The notes: generated by a model not told the origin, from the letters alone. A stretch of DNA of 64,000 nucleotides from Micromonospora cathayae (GCF_028993575.1 NZ_CP118615.1:2914001-2978000); one strand, 5' to 3'; shown: positions 31,201 to 40,200, counted from the stretch's first letter. Program-made: numbers and translations.

Positions 31201-34200
31201 CCCTGCCGGTCGACGGCACGTACACGATCCTGGTGGACCCGAAGGGCACCGTGACCGGGACGATCACCGTCAAGGTCCACGCGGTGCCGGCGGACGCCGC
31301 GGTGACCGCCGTCCCGGGTGGGGCGGCGGTGTCGGTGACCACCACGGTGCCCGGCCAGAACGGCGTGGTCTCCGTCGCCGGCACCACCGGCCAGCGGATC
31401 GCGGTGCAGCTCAGCGGCGGTACGTACGGGTCGAACGAGGCGACGGTGACGCTGCGCCGGCCGGACGGCACCAGCGTCGTGTCGAACACCGGCTGCGGCA
31501 CCGGCTGCCTGCTGGAGGTGGCGTCCCTGCCGGTCGACGGGACGTACACGATCCTGGTCGACCCGAAGGGCACCGCGATCGGCACGATCGGCGTCCGGGT
31601 GTACGACGTGCCGGCGGACGCCACCGCCAGCACCACGCCGGGCGGGGCGGCGGTCACCGTGACCACCACCGTGCCGGGGCAGAACGCGGTGGTGTCGTTC
31701 CCGGGCACCGCCGGTCAGGCGGTCACCGTCACCCTCGCCAACGGCACCTTCGGCTCGGCCGGCGCGACCGTGTCGCTGCGGGCCCCGGACGGCACCACCC
31801 TGGCCAGCAACTCGTCCTGTGCGGCCGGGTGCTCGTTCAACTCGATCACGCTCGCCGCGACCGGCACCCACACCGTGCTGGTCAACCCGGCCGGCGTGGC
31901 GGTCGGCGGCATCGGCGTCCAGGTGTACGACGTGCCGGTGGACGCCGCCGCGTCGACCACGCCGGGCGGCCCGTCGGTCACCGTGGCCACCACCGTCCCC
32001 GGCCAGAACGCGGTGGTGTCGTTCCCCGGCACCGCCGGCCAGCGGGTGCTGGTGCAGCTCACCGGCGGCACCTACGGCACGTACAACGCCAGCGGGATCG
32101 TCCGCAAGCCGGACGGCACCAACCTGACCGGCAGCCAGTACTGCGGCGCGTCCTGCCTGTTCGACACCACCGTGCTGCCGGTGGACGGGACGTACACGAT
32201 CCTGATCGACCCGAGCGGCACCTACACCGGCGCGGTCACCGCCCAGGTGTACGACGTACCGGCCGACGCCGCCGTCACCGCCACGCCCGGCGGGGCGGCG
32301 GTCACCGTGACCACCACCGTCCCCGGGCAGAACGCGGTGGTGTCGTTCGCGGGCACCGCCGGGCAGCGGGTGCTGGTGCAGGGCAGCGGCGGCACCTACG
32401 GCACGTACGACGCGTCCGCGCAACTGCGCAGGCCGGACGGCACGAACCTGGGCGGCAGCGTCTACTGCGGCGCGTCCTGTCTGATCGACACCACCGTGCT
32501 GCCGGCCGACGGCACGTACACCCTGCTGGTCAACCCGGCCGGCGCGAAGGTCGGCACGGTCAACCTGCGGGTGTACGACGTGCCGGCGGACGCCACCGCG
32601 AGCACCACGCCAGGCGGGTCGGCGGTGACCGTGACGACGACGGTGCCGGGGCAGAACGCGGTGGTGTCGTTCGCCGGCACCGCCGGGCAGCGGATCTCGG
32701 TGCAGGGCAGCGGTGGCACGTACGGCACGTACAACGCCTCCGGGCAGTTGCGTAGGCCGGACGGCACCAACCTGGGCAGCAGCGCCTACTGCGGCGGCTC
32801 CTGCTTCCTCGACGTGCTCACCCTGCCGGTCACCGGCACCTACACCCTGCTCGTCAACCCGGACGGTGCCTACACCGGCGCGCTCACCGTGCAGGTGTAC
32901 GACGTGCCGGCGGACGCGACCGCGTCGACCACACCGGGCGGGTCGGCGGTGACCGTGACGACGACGGTGCCGGGGCAGAACGCGGTGGTGTCGTTCACCG
33001 CCGCCGCCGGGCAGCGGATCTCGGTGCAGGGCAGCGGTGGCACGTACGGCACGTACAACGCCTCCGGGCAGTTGCGTAAGCCGGACGGCACCAACCTGGG
33101 CGGCAGCGCGTACTGCGGGGCGACCTGCTTCTTCGACCAGCAGGTCGCGCCGGTGGCCGGCACGTACACCCTGCTGGTCAACCCGGACACCAGCTACCGG
33201 GGCGCGCTCACCGTCCGGGTGCACGACGTGCCGGCGGACGCCACGGCGACCGCCACGCCGGGTGGGTCGCCGGTCACCGTGACCACCACCGTGCCCGGCC
33301 AGAACGCGGTGGTCAGCTTCGCCGGCACCGCCGGGCAGGTGGTCACCGTGGCCGGCACCGCCGGCACCTACGGCACGTACAACGCCAGCGCGATCGTCCG
33401 GAAGCCGGACGGCACCAACCAGACCAGCAGCGCGTACTGCGGCAGCTCCTGCACGTTCGCCTCGCTGACCCTGGCGACCACCGGCACGTACACCGTCTTC
33501 GTCAACCCGGACACCACCTACGTCGGCGCGCTCACCGTCGAGGTGCGGCTGCCCGCCGCCGTGGCGGCCGGCCGGAGCGGCGCGACGGCCGGGACCACGA
33601 CCGCCGCACGGCCGGTCGGGGAGCGGGTCGACGAGCACCGGCGCGGCGGGACAGCCGCCCCGGCCGACCCCACCGAGAGCTGGGTGCCGGACCGGTTCAA
33701 CCTGGCCGGCGAGGACTGGGACAGCCACCGGGCGGGCGGGTACGCCCAGCGGGAGCCGGGCCTGCGCGCCCCCGAGGGGACGACCGCGCTGGCCGGGCAG
33801 GCCCTGCTGCTCAACGGCAAGCCGCTGGCCGACGTGACGCTCAGCGTGGGCCGGCGCAGCACCCGCACCGACACCACCGGGCGGTTCCTGCTCACCGGCC
33901 TCACCGCCGGACACCACGTGCTGGTCATCGAGGGGGCCACCGCCAGCACCACCGGGCGGGAGTTCGGCCGGTTCGAGACCGGGGTGGACCTGACCGCCGG
34001 GCGGACAACCGAACTGTCGTACCCGATCTGGATGACCCGGCTGGACACCGCCAACACCATCCGGATCGACTCGCCGACCCGCAAGAGGACCGTGCTGACC
34101 ACGCCGGCCATCCCCGGCTTCGAGGTGCGCCTGCCGGCCGGCACGGTGGTCAAGGACCGGGCCGGAAAGCCGGTACGGGAACTGTCGATCACCGCCCTGC

Positions 34201-37200
34201 CGGTGGACCAGCCGCCGTTCCCGCTGCCCGCCGGGGTCCGCACCCCGGTCTACTTCACCGTGCAGCCGGGCGGCGCGGTGGTGCTGCCGGAGGGCGCGCA
34301 GATCATCTACCCGAACACCCAGGGCCTCGCCCCGGGGGCCCGGCTGGACTTCTGGGACTACGACCCGACCCGCGCGCCGTGCACCCCGGCCCCGGTCAAG
34401 TCGTACCCCCGCAAGGCCAGCGCCCCCGCGAAGGCCCCCGCCGTCTGCGCGGTGACCAGCGGCGAGGCCGGCTGGTACGTCTACGGCCGGGGCACGGTCA
34501 GCGCCGACGGCAAGCAGGTCGTACCCGACCCCGACGTGCGGGTCTGGGAGTTCACCGGGGCGATGTTCAACGGCAGCGGCAAGCGGCCCGCCGGCACCGG
34601 CCCCGGTGAGGACGGCGATGAGGGCGGCGACCCGGTCGACCTGGGCAGCGGCCTGTTCGTCGACACCCACACCGACCTGGTGGTCGACGACGTGCTGCCG
34701 ATCTCGATCACCCGCAGCTACCGCCAGAACGACACCCAGATGCGCGAGTTCGGCATCGGCACCAACTTCTCCTACGGGGTGTTCGTGCACTCCCGGCAGG
34801 AGTACGTCGAGGCCGACCTGATCCTGCCGGACAGCGGCAAGGTCCACATGGAGCGGATCAGCCCCGGCACCGGCTGGACCGACGCGGTGTTCAAGGTGGT
34901 CGGCAGCACCGGGCCGTTCCGGGACGCCCTGATGAGCTGGAACGGCGACGGCTGGGACCTGGTCCGCTCGGACGGCATGGTCTGGGTGTTCGGCGAGAAC
35001 ACCCCGTTGCAGTCCATCCGGGACCGGCACGGCAACCAGATCACCCTGACCCGGTCCAGCGGCGGACAGGCCGGCGACATCACCCAGATCACCTCGCCCA
35101 ACGGCCGCTGGATCAAGCTCTCCTACACCAGCGGGCGGATCACCCGGGCCCAGGACAACGCCGGCCGGGCCGTCACCTACGGGTACGACAGCGCCGGCCG
35201 GCTGACCGAGGTCACCACCCCGGGCGGCCGGACCACCCGGTACACCTACGACAGCGCGCACCGGATGACCTCGGTCACCGACGCCCGGAACATCACCTAC
35301 CTGACCAACACCTACGACAGCGCCGGCCGGGTCGCCGGCCAGGTGATGCCGAACGGGGCGACGTACCAGTTCGCGTACACCACCGACACCGACGGGCGGA
35401 TCACCAAGACCACCGTCACCGAGCCGGACGGCACGCTCCGCGCCACCAGCTTCGACGCCAACCGCCGGGTGGTCGCCGAGACCACCGCCGTCGGCACCGC
35501 GCAGCAGCGCACCGCCACCACCGTCCGCGACCCGGCCACCGGGCTGCCGACCGCGCTGGTCGACCCGCACGGCGGGCGCACCGAACTGGCGTACGGGCCG
35601 ACCGGTGAGCTGACCACGCTCACCTCCGACGCCGGCACCGCCGCCGCGCAGGCCGCCACCTTCACCGCCGTCGGCCCGTACCGGCAGATCGGCACGGTCA
35701 CCGACGCCCAGGGCCGGGTCACCACCCTGGAACACGACGACCGGGGCAACACCGTCGCGGTCACCGACCCGGCCGGCCGCACCAAGCGGTACACCTACAA
35801 CGCGTCCGGGCAGGTCACCTCGGCCACCGACCCGCTCGGCAACACCACCACCTACAGCTACGACCAGGGTGACCTGGTGGCGGTGACCGACCCGCTGGGC
35901 CGGACCACCCGCGCCTTCGTCGACGCGGCCGGCCGGACCGTCACCACCACCGACCCGACCGGGGTCCGCACCCAGCTCCACTACGACCCGGACAACCATC
36001 TGCTGTCCATGGTGGACGGACTCGGCCGCACCACCGCCTACGAGTACGACGGCAACGGCAACCTGACCAAGGTCACCGACGCCCGGGGCAACAGCACCAC
36101 CGTCGAGTACGACACCTCGGACCGGGCGGTGAAGGTCACCGACCCGCTGGGGGCCAGCGCGCAGCAGACGTACGACGTACTCGACCGGGTCGTGTCGCAC
36201 ACCGACCGGCGCGGCCGCAAGACCGTCACCAGCTACGACCTGCTGGGTCGGACCACCTTCATCGGGTACGGCGCGACCGCCGGCGGTCAGTACGAGAGCA
36301 CCCGCGAGTTCGGCTACGACGCGGCCGACCGGCTCGCCTCGATCGTCGACTCGGCCGGCGGCACCCTGACCCTCGGCTACGACGACCGGAACCAGGTGAC
36401 CAGCGTCGCCGGCCCCACCGGCACCGTCGGGTACAGCTACGACGCCGCCGGCCAGCGCACCGGCATGACCGTGCCCGGCCAGCCGGCCGTCGCCTACACG
36501 TACGACCCGGCCGGGCTGTTGGAGACGGTCACCCAGGGCGGCCGGTCGGTGCGCTGGCACCGGGACGCCGCCGGCCGGGTGGAACGGGTCGAGCAGGCCG
36601 GGCTCACCGCCCGGTACGGCTACGACGCCGCCTCCCAACTGGTCAGCATCGCGTACCAGACCAGCGGCGGGATCCCGGTCGGCCAGCTCGGCTACCGGTA
36701 CGACGGCAACGGGCGGGTCGCCGACCTGACCGGCAGCCTCGCCTCGGTCACCGTCCCGGCCACCGCCCCCACCGGCACGTACGACGCGGCGAACCGGCTG
36801 ACCGCCCGGGGCGGCCGGACCTACACGTACGACGCCGAGGGCAACCTGACCGGCGACGGCCTGCGCGGCTACACCTGGAACGCCCGGGGCGAACTGACCG
36901 GGGTCACCGGCCCCGGGGTGGCGGCGTCGTTCGGCTACGACCCGACCGGCCGGCGCAGCAGCCGCACCGCCGGCGGCCAGACCACCACGTTCCTGTACGA
37001 CGAGGCGAACCTGGTGCAGGAGCGGGTGGCCGGTATGGTGACCGCCGACCGGCTCACCACCGGGCTGGACCAGACGCTGGTCCGCACCGACGCCGACGGC
37101 ACCCGGATCCCGGTCACCGACGCGCTGGGCAGCGTCCTCGGCCTGGCCGACACCACCGACGGCACGCTGACCAGCCGGTACACGTACGACCCGTTCGGCG

Positions 37201-38003
37201 CGGTCACCGCCACCGGGGCGGCCAGCGGCAACACCCAGCAGTACACCGGCCGGGAGTACGACGCCGACACCGGGCTGCTCTACAACCGGGCCCGCTACCA
37301 CAGCCCGGAGACCGGCCGGTTCGTCAGCGAGGACCCGGCGGGCTTCGGCGGGGGCAGCGCCAACCTGTACCTGTACGCGCTCAACGACCCGGTCAACCTC
37401 TCCGACCCCAACGGCGACTGCCCGATCTGCGTGCCGCTCCTGATCGGGGCGCTGATGGGCGGCGCGGCCGGAGTGGGCATGGGGGCCGGCGCGGCGGCGC
37501 TGAGCGGACGCAAGTACAGCCTCGGTGACGGCCTGCGGGACTTCGCGATCGGCGCGGGCATCGGCGCGCTCACCGGTGGTCTCGGCTCGGCCCTGCGGGC
37601 CGCCGGCAGCGCCTGGAAACTCAACCAGTTCGCCCGGGGCCTGGCGATCGAGGCGAAACTCGGCGGCAACCTGCCGAAGAACTTCCCGACCATCGACAAG
37701 TTCGCCAACGGGGTCGCCACCAGCATCAAGAGCGTCGACCTGAGCGCCAAGTCGTACCAGAACGCCGGCCGGCTCACCAGCCTCGGCAAGGGGTACGTCG
37801 ACAAGGTGGCCGGCTTTGCGCAGAACGGGGCGTCGGTCAGCCACGGCGGCACCACGATCACCGGCTCGCAGGTCACCGGGCGCGCCCTGGACATCGCCGT
37901 ACCGCGCGGGGTCGGCTCCGCGGCCCAGCAGAACGCCCTCAACAACATCGTCCAGTACGGCGCCTCCAAGGGGGTGACCGTCCGGATCATTCCCGTACGG
38001 TGA
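28209..38003 (+). CDS. Giant secreted RHS/YD-repeat polymorphic toxin with CdiA-type nuclease-like tip
   Basis: A 3,264-residue exported protein. Order: signal peptide (1-~40); a short YD-like segment (WAYDAAGQL...RYGYDAAGN); two IPT/TIG-like domains (~95-260); one divergent and thirteen regular 108-residue repeats (378-1781); a carboxypeptidase-regulatory-like domain (~1860-1920); a DUF6531-like start of the RHS shell (GDPVDLGSGLFVDTHTDL, ~2141); YD repeats (~2300-3000); RHS core RYHSPETGRFVSEDP (~3029); then a variable tip (3071-3264). The tip has a Gly-rich hydrophobic stretch and a domain with an E...TIDKF...VATSIKS pattern and a GVTV(R/K) end, like the PD-(D/E)xK CdiA-CT tRNase type. The expected role is contact- or delivery-dependent killing; the CdiI-like gene follows. 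Confidence 0.88.
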   Translation: MSGPSRRRTIRSRVWAGPRLRLTSVAAALVVLLPLAVRADLPALAPASVSCDGVGWAYDAAGQLVGVQDQANRTARYGYDAAGNPTSVVNEGTPDLAVLSVVPATAEVGATVTVEGGCFSTVPAENTVRFNGVPATVTGASGRRLTATVPAGATTGPVTVQVGGDTAASPASFVVAGPDTSAPTITGVTPAVAVPGTPVTVTGTGFATPVADNGLTVNRTRAAVTSAAAGSLTVETPTGVASGRVTVRTRYGSVSSGADLFVAPPPYAATDVAHTGRAALGVAHPVTIGTGGDLGLVVFDLTEGQQASVDLTGGTFGSCGISSVKVLDPYGRTVRSLGCVGTAGFVDTVRARTAGTYTLVVAAADGHTGSVTATVREVPPDATASATPGGDPVTVTTTVPGQNATVTFPGTTGQRVSVQVSDGTFGTYDATVSLRRPGGGTVTSNSSCGASCWFDRTVLSTEGTWTVHIDPELAKTGKLTVRVYDVPADPTASTTPGGDPVTVTTTVPGQNSSVTFAGVAGQRVAVQVTGGTYGTYNAAGQLRKPDGTNLTGSAYCGASCFFDTVTLPVDGTYTFVLDPETAYVGAVTVRVYDVPADPTASTTPGGDPVTVTTTVPGQNSSVTFAGVAGQRVSVQFTAGTYGTYNASAVVRKPDGTNLTGSVYCGSSCFFDTVVLPVDGTYTVVVNPDGTAVGAVTVQVHAVPADHTVTATPGGAPVTVTTTVAGQNGVVSFAGVAGQRVSVQMTAGTYGTYNASAVVRKPDGTNLTGSVYCGSSCFFDTVTLPVDGTYTVLVNPDTTYLGSATVQVYDVPADATASTTPNGPARTLTTTVPGQNAVLSFPGTAGQAVTVNLGNGTFGTYDAAVSLRAPDGTTVVSNSSCGTSCSFTSVPLPATGTYTVLVNPSGTKVGAITAQVYDVPGDAVASTTPGGAAVSVTTTVPGQNGVVSFPATAGQRVSAQLTGGTYGSNEATVTLRRPDGTSVVSNTGCGTGCFLDAVTLPVDGTYTILVDPKGTVTGTITVKVHAVPADAAVTAVPGGAAVSVTTTVPGQNGVVSVAGTTGQRIAVQLSGGTYGSNEATVTLRRPDGTSVVSNTGCGTGCLLEVASLPVDGTYTILVDPKGTAIGTIGVRVYDVPADATASTTPGGAAVTVTTTVPGQNAVVSFPGTAGQAVTVTLANGTFGSAGATVSLRAPDGTTLASNSSCAAGCSFNSITLAATGTHTVLVNPAGVAVGGIGVQVYDVPVDAAASTTPGGPSVTVATTVPGQNAVVSFPGTAGQRVLVQLTGGTYGTYNASGIVRKPDGTNLTGSQYCGASCLFDTTVLPVDGTYTILIDPSGTYTGAVTAQVYDVPADAAVTATPGGAAVTVTTTVPGQNAVVSFAGTAGQRVLVQGSGGTYGTYDASAQLRRPDGTNLGGSVYCGASCLIDTTVLPADGTYTLLVNPAGAKVGTVNLRVYDVPADATASTTPGGSAVTVTTTVPGQNAVVSFAGTAGQRISVQGSGGTYGTYNASGQLRRPDGTNLGSSAYCGGSCFLDVLTLPVTGTYTLLVNPDGAYTGALTVQVYDVPADATASTTPGGSAVTVTTTVPGQNAVVSFTAAAGQRISVQGSGGTYGTYNASGQLRKPDGTNLGGSAYCGATCFFDQQVAPVAGTYTLLVNPDTSYRGALTVRVHDVPADATATATPGGSPVTVTTTVPGQNAVVSFAGTAGQVVTVAGTAGTYGTYNASAIVRKPDGTNQTSSAYCGSSCTFASLTLATTGTYTVFVNPDTTYVGALTVEVRLPAAVAAGRSGATAGTTTAARPVGERVDEHRRGGTAAPADPTESWVPDRFNLAGEDWDSHRAGGYAQREPGLRAPEGTTALAGQALLLNGKPLADVTLSVGRRSTRTDTTGRFLLTGLTAGHHVLVIEGATASTTGREFGRFETGVDLTAGRTTELSYPIWMTRLDTANTIRIDSPTRKRTVLTTPAIPGFEVRLPAGTVVKDRAGKPVRELSITALPVDQPPFPLPAGVRTPVYFTVQPGGAVVLPEGAQIIYPNTQGLAPGARLDFWDYDPTRAPCTPAPVKSYPRKASAPAKAPAVCAVTSGEAGWYVYGRGTVSADGKQVVPDPDVRVWEFTGAMFNGSGKRPAGTGPGEDGDEGGDPVDLGSGLFVDTHTDLVVDDVLPISITRSYRQNDTQMREFGIGTNFSYGVFVHSRQEYVEADLILPDSGKVHMERISPGTGWTDAVFKVVGSTGPFRDALMSWNGDGWDLVRSDGMVWVFGENTPLQSIRDRHGNQITLTRSSGGQAGDITQITSPNGRWIKLSYTSGRITRAQDNAGRAVTYGYDSAGRLTEVTTPGGRTTRYTYDSAHRMTSVTDARNITYLTNTYDSAGRVAGQVMPNGATYQFAYTTDTDGRITKTTVTEPDGTLRATSFDANRRVVAETTAVGTAQQRTATTVRDPATGLPTALVDPHGGRTELAYGPTGELTTLTSDAGTAAAQAATFTAVGPYRQIGTVTDAQGRVTTLEHDDRGNTVAVTDPAGRTKRYTYNASGQVTSATDPLGNTTTYSYDQGDLVAVTDPLGRTTRAFVDAAGRTVTTTDPTGVRTQLHYDPDNHLLSMVDGLGRTTAYEYDGNGNLTKVTDARGNSTTVEYDTSDRAVKVTDPLGASAQQTYDVLDRVVSHTDRRGRKTVTSYDLLGRTTFIGYGATAGGQYESTREFGYDAADRLASIVDSAGGTLTLGYDDRNQVTSVAGPTGTVGYSYDAAGQRTGMTVPGQPAVAYTYDPAGLLETVTQGGRSVRWHRDAAGRVERVEQAGLTARYGYDAASQLVSIAYQTSGGIPVGQLGYRYDGNGRVADLTGSLASVTVPATAPTGTYDAANRLTARGGRTYTYDAEGNLTGDGLRGYTWNARGELTGVTGPGVAASFGYDPTGRRSSRTAGGQTTTFLYDEANLVQERVAGMVTADRLTTGLDQTLVRTDADGTRIPVTDALGSVLGLADTTDGTLTSRYTYDPFGAVTATGAASGNTQQYTGREYDADTGLLYNRARYHSPETGRFVSEDPAGFGGGSANLYLYALNDPVNLSDPNGDCPICVPLLIGALMGGAAGVGMGAGAAALSGRKYSLGDGLRDFAIGAGIGALTGGLGSALRAAGSAWKLNQFARGLAIEAKLGGNLPKNFPTIDKFANGVATSIKSVDLSAKSYQNAGRLTSLGKGYVDKVAGFAQNGASVSHGGTTITGSQVTGRALDIAVPRGVGSAAQQNALNNIVQYGASKGVTVRIIPVR
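29340..33551 (+). repeat. Thirteen tandem 324-bp (108-aa) repeats inside the RHS toxin gene
   Basis: Each unit starts VPADxTASTTPGG, continues with VTVTTTVPGQN, TYGTYNA, RKPDGTNL, CGxSCxF and PVDGTYT, and ends VxVYD. The unit length is 108 residues throughout (29340 + 13 x 324 = 33552). A Cys pair CGxSC is kept in nearly every unit. Some neighbouring units (2-4, 11-12) are almost identical at the DNA level, indicating recent duplication or gene conversion. Confidence 0.92.
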
Positions 38004-38009
38004 GTCACC

Positions 38010-38042
38010 GGGGCGTCCCGCTACGCTCGGGCGGGACGCCCC
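38010..38042 (+). terminator. Hairpin between the toxin and immunity genes
   Basis: Perfect 12-bp stem (GGGGCGTCCCGC) with a 9-base loop, 7 bases after the toxin stop and 22 bases before the immunity ATG. It probably reduces read-through or stabilises the toxin mRNA 3' end. Confidence 0.6.
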
Positions 38043-38064
38043 CTTCGAACCGAGGAAACCCCCG

Positions 38065-38508
38065 ATGACCACCTTCGCCGCCCTCGACCTGCGCCGGGAC
38101 CGCTACCTGGCCTGGTCGTCCTCGCTGACCGTCGACGGGTTCTGGGTCGCCAACGGCAGCCATGAGGTCCTCGACACCGACGTCGACGACGCGGGCCTGG
38201 GCGCGGCGCTGCGCCGGATGCTCGCCGCGTCGCACACCGGCGTCGCCAACCCGCACGTCGGCGCTGCGGCGTCCCCGTTCGCGCCGATGCTGGCCACGCT
38301 CGGGCTGCGCGCCTATTCGACGTACGTCAAGGGCACCCGGCACGTCGACGTCGAGGCCGACGGCGGCACGCTGGTGGTGACCCCGTCCCGCAACGGCGGT
38401 TCCCGGGAGGGTTTCGTCGGACTGCCCGACCGGGCCGTCCGGCTGACCGCCCCGGAACCGGCGGCCCTGGGGGCCGCCCTGCGCGCCGCCCTGACCCGGA
38501 GCGTGTGA
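38065..38508 (+). CDS. CdiI-like immunity protein for the RHS toxin
   Basis: A 147-residue cytoplasmic protein (MTTFAALDLRRDRYLAWSSS, then FWVANGSHEVLDTDVDDAGL). It resembles small contact-dependent inhibition immunity proteins, and its place 61 bases downstream of a CdiA-type tip strongly supports that role: binding and blocking the toxin domain in the producer and its kin. Conserved pairing is inferred from context plus family look; the match cannot be scored here. The next gene starts immediately after its stop codon. Confidence 0.72.
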   Translation: MTTFAALDLRRDRYLAWSSSLTVDGFWVANGSHEVLDTDVDDAGLGAALRRMLAASHTGVANPHVGAAASPFAPMLATLGLRAYSTYVKGTRHVDVEADGGTLVVTPSRNGGSREGFVGLPDRAVRLTAPEPAALGAALRAALTRSV

Positions 38509-40095
38509 ATGACCACCTCCGCGGACCCGCCGTGGTCCACCCCCGACCGGTCCGCTGCCGGCCCGTCCGCTGCTGGTTCGTCCGCCGTCGGTTCGTCCGC
38601 TGCCGGTTCGTCCGGCGTCGGAGCGGACGACCGGGTGGCGCTGCGGCGGCGGGCGCTGCTCGGCGGCGGGGCCCTGGTCGCGGCGGCCACCGCGCTGGCC
38701 GCCTGCTCCTCGGTGGCCCGTACCCCGACCCGCCCGGCCGCCCCGTCCCGCGCCACGTCGCCACTGCCGGACATCCAGTTCGACGTGGCCCGGTACAGCG
38801 CTCCCGAACAGACCTCGCCGACCGGCGGCCCGTTCACCATGCCGCCGGTGCACACCGTCTACCTCACCGCCACCCTGGGCCGTACGCCCGGCCCGGCCGA
38901 CCAGCGGGAACTGACCCGGGTCCTCGACGAACTGGAGTCCCGGTACGCCTTCGGCGCGGCCGGCCTGATGACCTTCGTGTCGTACGGGCTGCCGTACTTC
39001 CGGCGGCTGCCCGGCCCGGTGGTCGACGCGCACCTGCCCCGGCTGGCCGCCGACCCGGCCCGGTCGGTGCTGGAGGAGGCGGTGCCCGGCCCCACCGACG
39101 TACACCCGGACCAGCCCGGCGTCACCAAGCGCCGGTTCACCGTGCCGGTCCGGATCGAGGCCAACGACCTGCTGTTCACCTTCCGCAGCGACCGGGCCAC
39201 CACCATCCAGGACGTGCTGGCCTGGTTCGGCGGCAGCGGGCGGCTGGCCGGACAGGCGGTGCCGTCACCGGCCTTCGCCGGGCTGCTGACGGTCACCTCC
39301 ACCCGGCACATGTTCACCCAGGTCGGCCTGCCCCGCTCGGTGGCCGAGCAGAACCAGCTCCCGTACGCGCGGTTCATCCAGCCGGACTCGCCGATGTGGA
39401 TGGGCTTCTCCGACCAGCAGACCAACGCCTCCGGCCCGCCGGCGATCTGCACCTTCGCCGGCACCGACGCGGCCCGGCTGACCACCGCGCGACCCGGCGA
39501 CTACCTGGACAACGGCAGCATCCAGCACCTGTCGCACGTCATCCTCGACATGCTCCAGTTCTACGACATGGCGACCGCCACCACCCCGCCCAGCGAGAAC
39601 GGCAGCTTCGCCAAACGGGTGCAGTACATGTTCCACGCCCCGGCCGTGCACCCCGGCAACGCCGACCAGCTCACCGACGGCGGCGGGCCGTCCTTCCTGC
39701 CGGCGGAGAACCGGGGCCCCGACTACGCCGAGCGCACCGCCCGGGGCATCGGCCTGCCGGCCGGCGAACGCCGGATGGGACACCTGTCGACGCTGCAACG
39801 TACCTCCCGGGCGGCCGACGGCACCCCGATGCACCTGCGCATCGACGGACCCGGCTTCGACGCCCTCGACGTGCCGGACGGCAGCAACCAGCCGAAGCTG
39901 CACTTCAGCGTGTTCGTCCCGACCGCCGACTTCTTCGCCACCATGCGGCGCAGCCAGGCGTCGGTGGACCTGGCCCGCCGGCACCGGGTCGCCGAGCAGG
40001 ACAACGGCCTGGAGCGTTTCCTCACCTGCACCCGACGGCAGAACTTCCTCGTCCCACCCCGCCGCCACCGCGCCTTCCCGCTGCTCGGGGTGTGA
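38509..40095 (+). CDS. Tat-exported lipoprotein-like protein (possibly DUF7405)
   Basis: 528 residues. After a 45-residue Ala/Ser/Gly low-complexity start comes a twin-arginine-like signal with lipobox (RRRALLGGGALVAA ... ALAAC, Cys ~66), suggesting a Tat-dependent lipoprotein. The body shows VYLTATLGRTPGPADQRELT, RYAFGAAGLMTFVSYGLPYF and a C-terminal FLTCTRRQNFLVPPRRHRAF; it looks like the DUF7405 group or a distant Dyp-peroxidase-like fold, but I am not certain. Start uncertain: the first ATG abuts the immunity stop (no gap), and the N-terminal stretch is coded by a 15-bp tandem repeat. Function unknown. Confidence 0.7.
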   Translation: MTTSADPPWSTPDRSAAGPSAAGSSAVGSSAAGSSGVGADDRVALRRRALLGGGALVAAATALAACSSVARTPTRPAAPSRATSPLPDIQFDVARYSAPEQTSPTGGPFTMPPVHTVYLTATLGRTPGPADQRELTRVLDELESRYAFGAAGLMTFVSYGLPYFRRLPGPVVDAHLPRLAADPARSVLEEAVPGPTDVHPDQPGVTKRRFTVPVRIEANDLLFTFRSDRATTIQDVLAWFGGSGRLAGQAVPSPAFAGLLTVTSTRHMFTQVGLPRSVAEQNQLPYARFIQPDSPMWMGFSDQQTNASGPPAICTFAGTDAARLTTARPGDYLDNGSIQHLSHVILDMLQFYDMATATTPPSENGSFAKRVQYMFHAPAVHPGNADQLTDGGGPSFLPAENRGPDYAERTARGIGLPAGERRMGHLSTLQRTSRAADGTPMHLRIDGPGFDALDVPDGSNQPKLHFSVFVPTADFFATMRRSQASVDLARRHRVAEQDNGLERFLTCTRRQNFLVPPRRHRAFPLLGV

Positions 40096-40159
40096 GGCAC
40101 CCTCCGGACGCTTCCCGTGCCGGAGGGTGCCCGTCCGTGCGCCCCGGTACACGGACGGG
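40096..40159 (+). terminator. Two adjacent terminator hairpins
   Basis: The first stem GGCACCCTCCGG (40096-40107 / 40120-40131) is 12 bp perfect; the second CCCGTCCGTG (40130-40139 / 40150-40159) is 10 bp perfect. They separate the lipoprotein gene from the convergent phosphatase gene. Confidence 0.7.
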
Positions 40160-40200
40160 CACCGCCACCGGGCGGGGCCGGCGCGGGCGGGGCGGTGGGG

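Noticed and set aside
28194..38072. 3,292-aa open frame on the minus strand opposite the RHS gene
   Set aside because: Antisense of the RHS gene; its repetitive, Val/Arg/Gly-rich translation mirrors the repeat codons and no domain is recognisable. GC-rich third positions keep antisense frames open.
38509..40095. Lipoprotein gene as a second immunity or toxin component
   Set aside because: Adjacent to cdiI without a gap, but it has a Tat-like signal and a large body unlike immunity proteins; position alone is insufficient.
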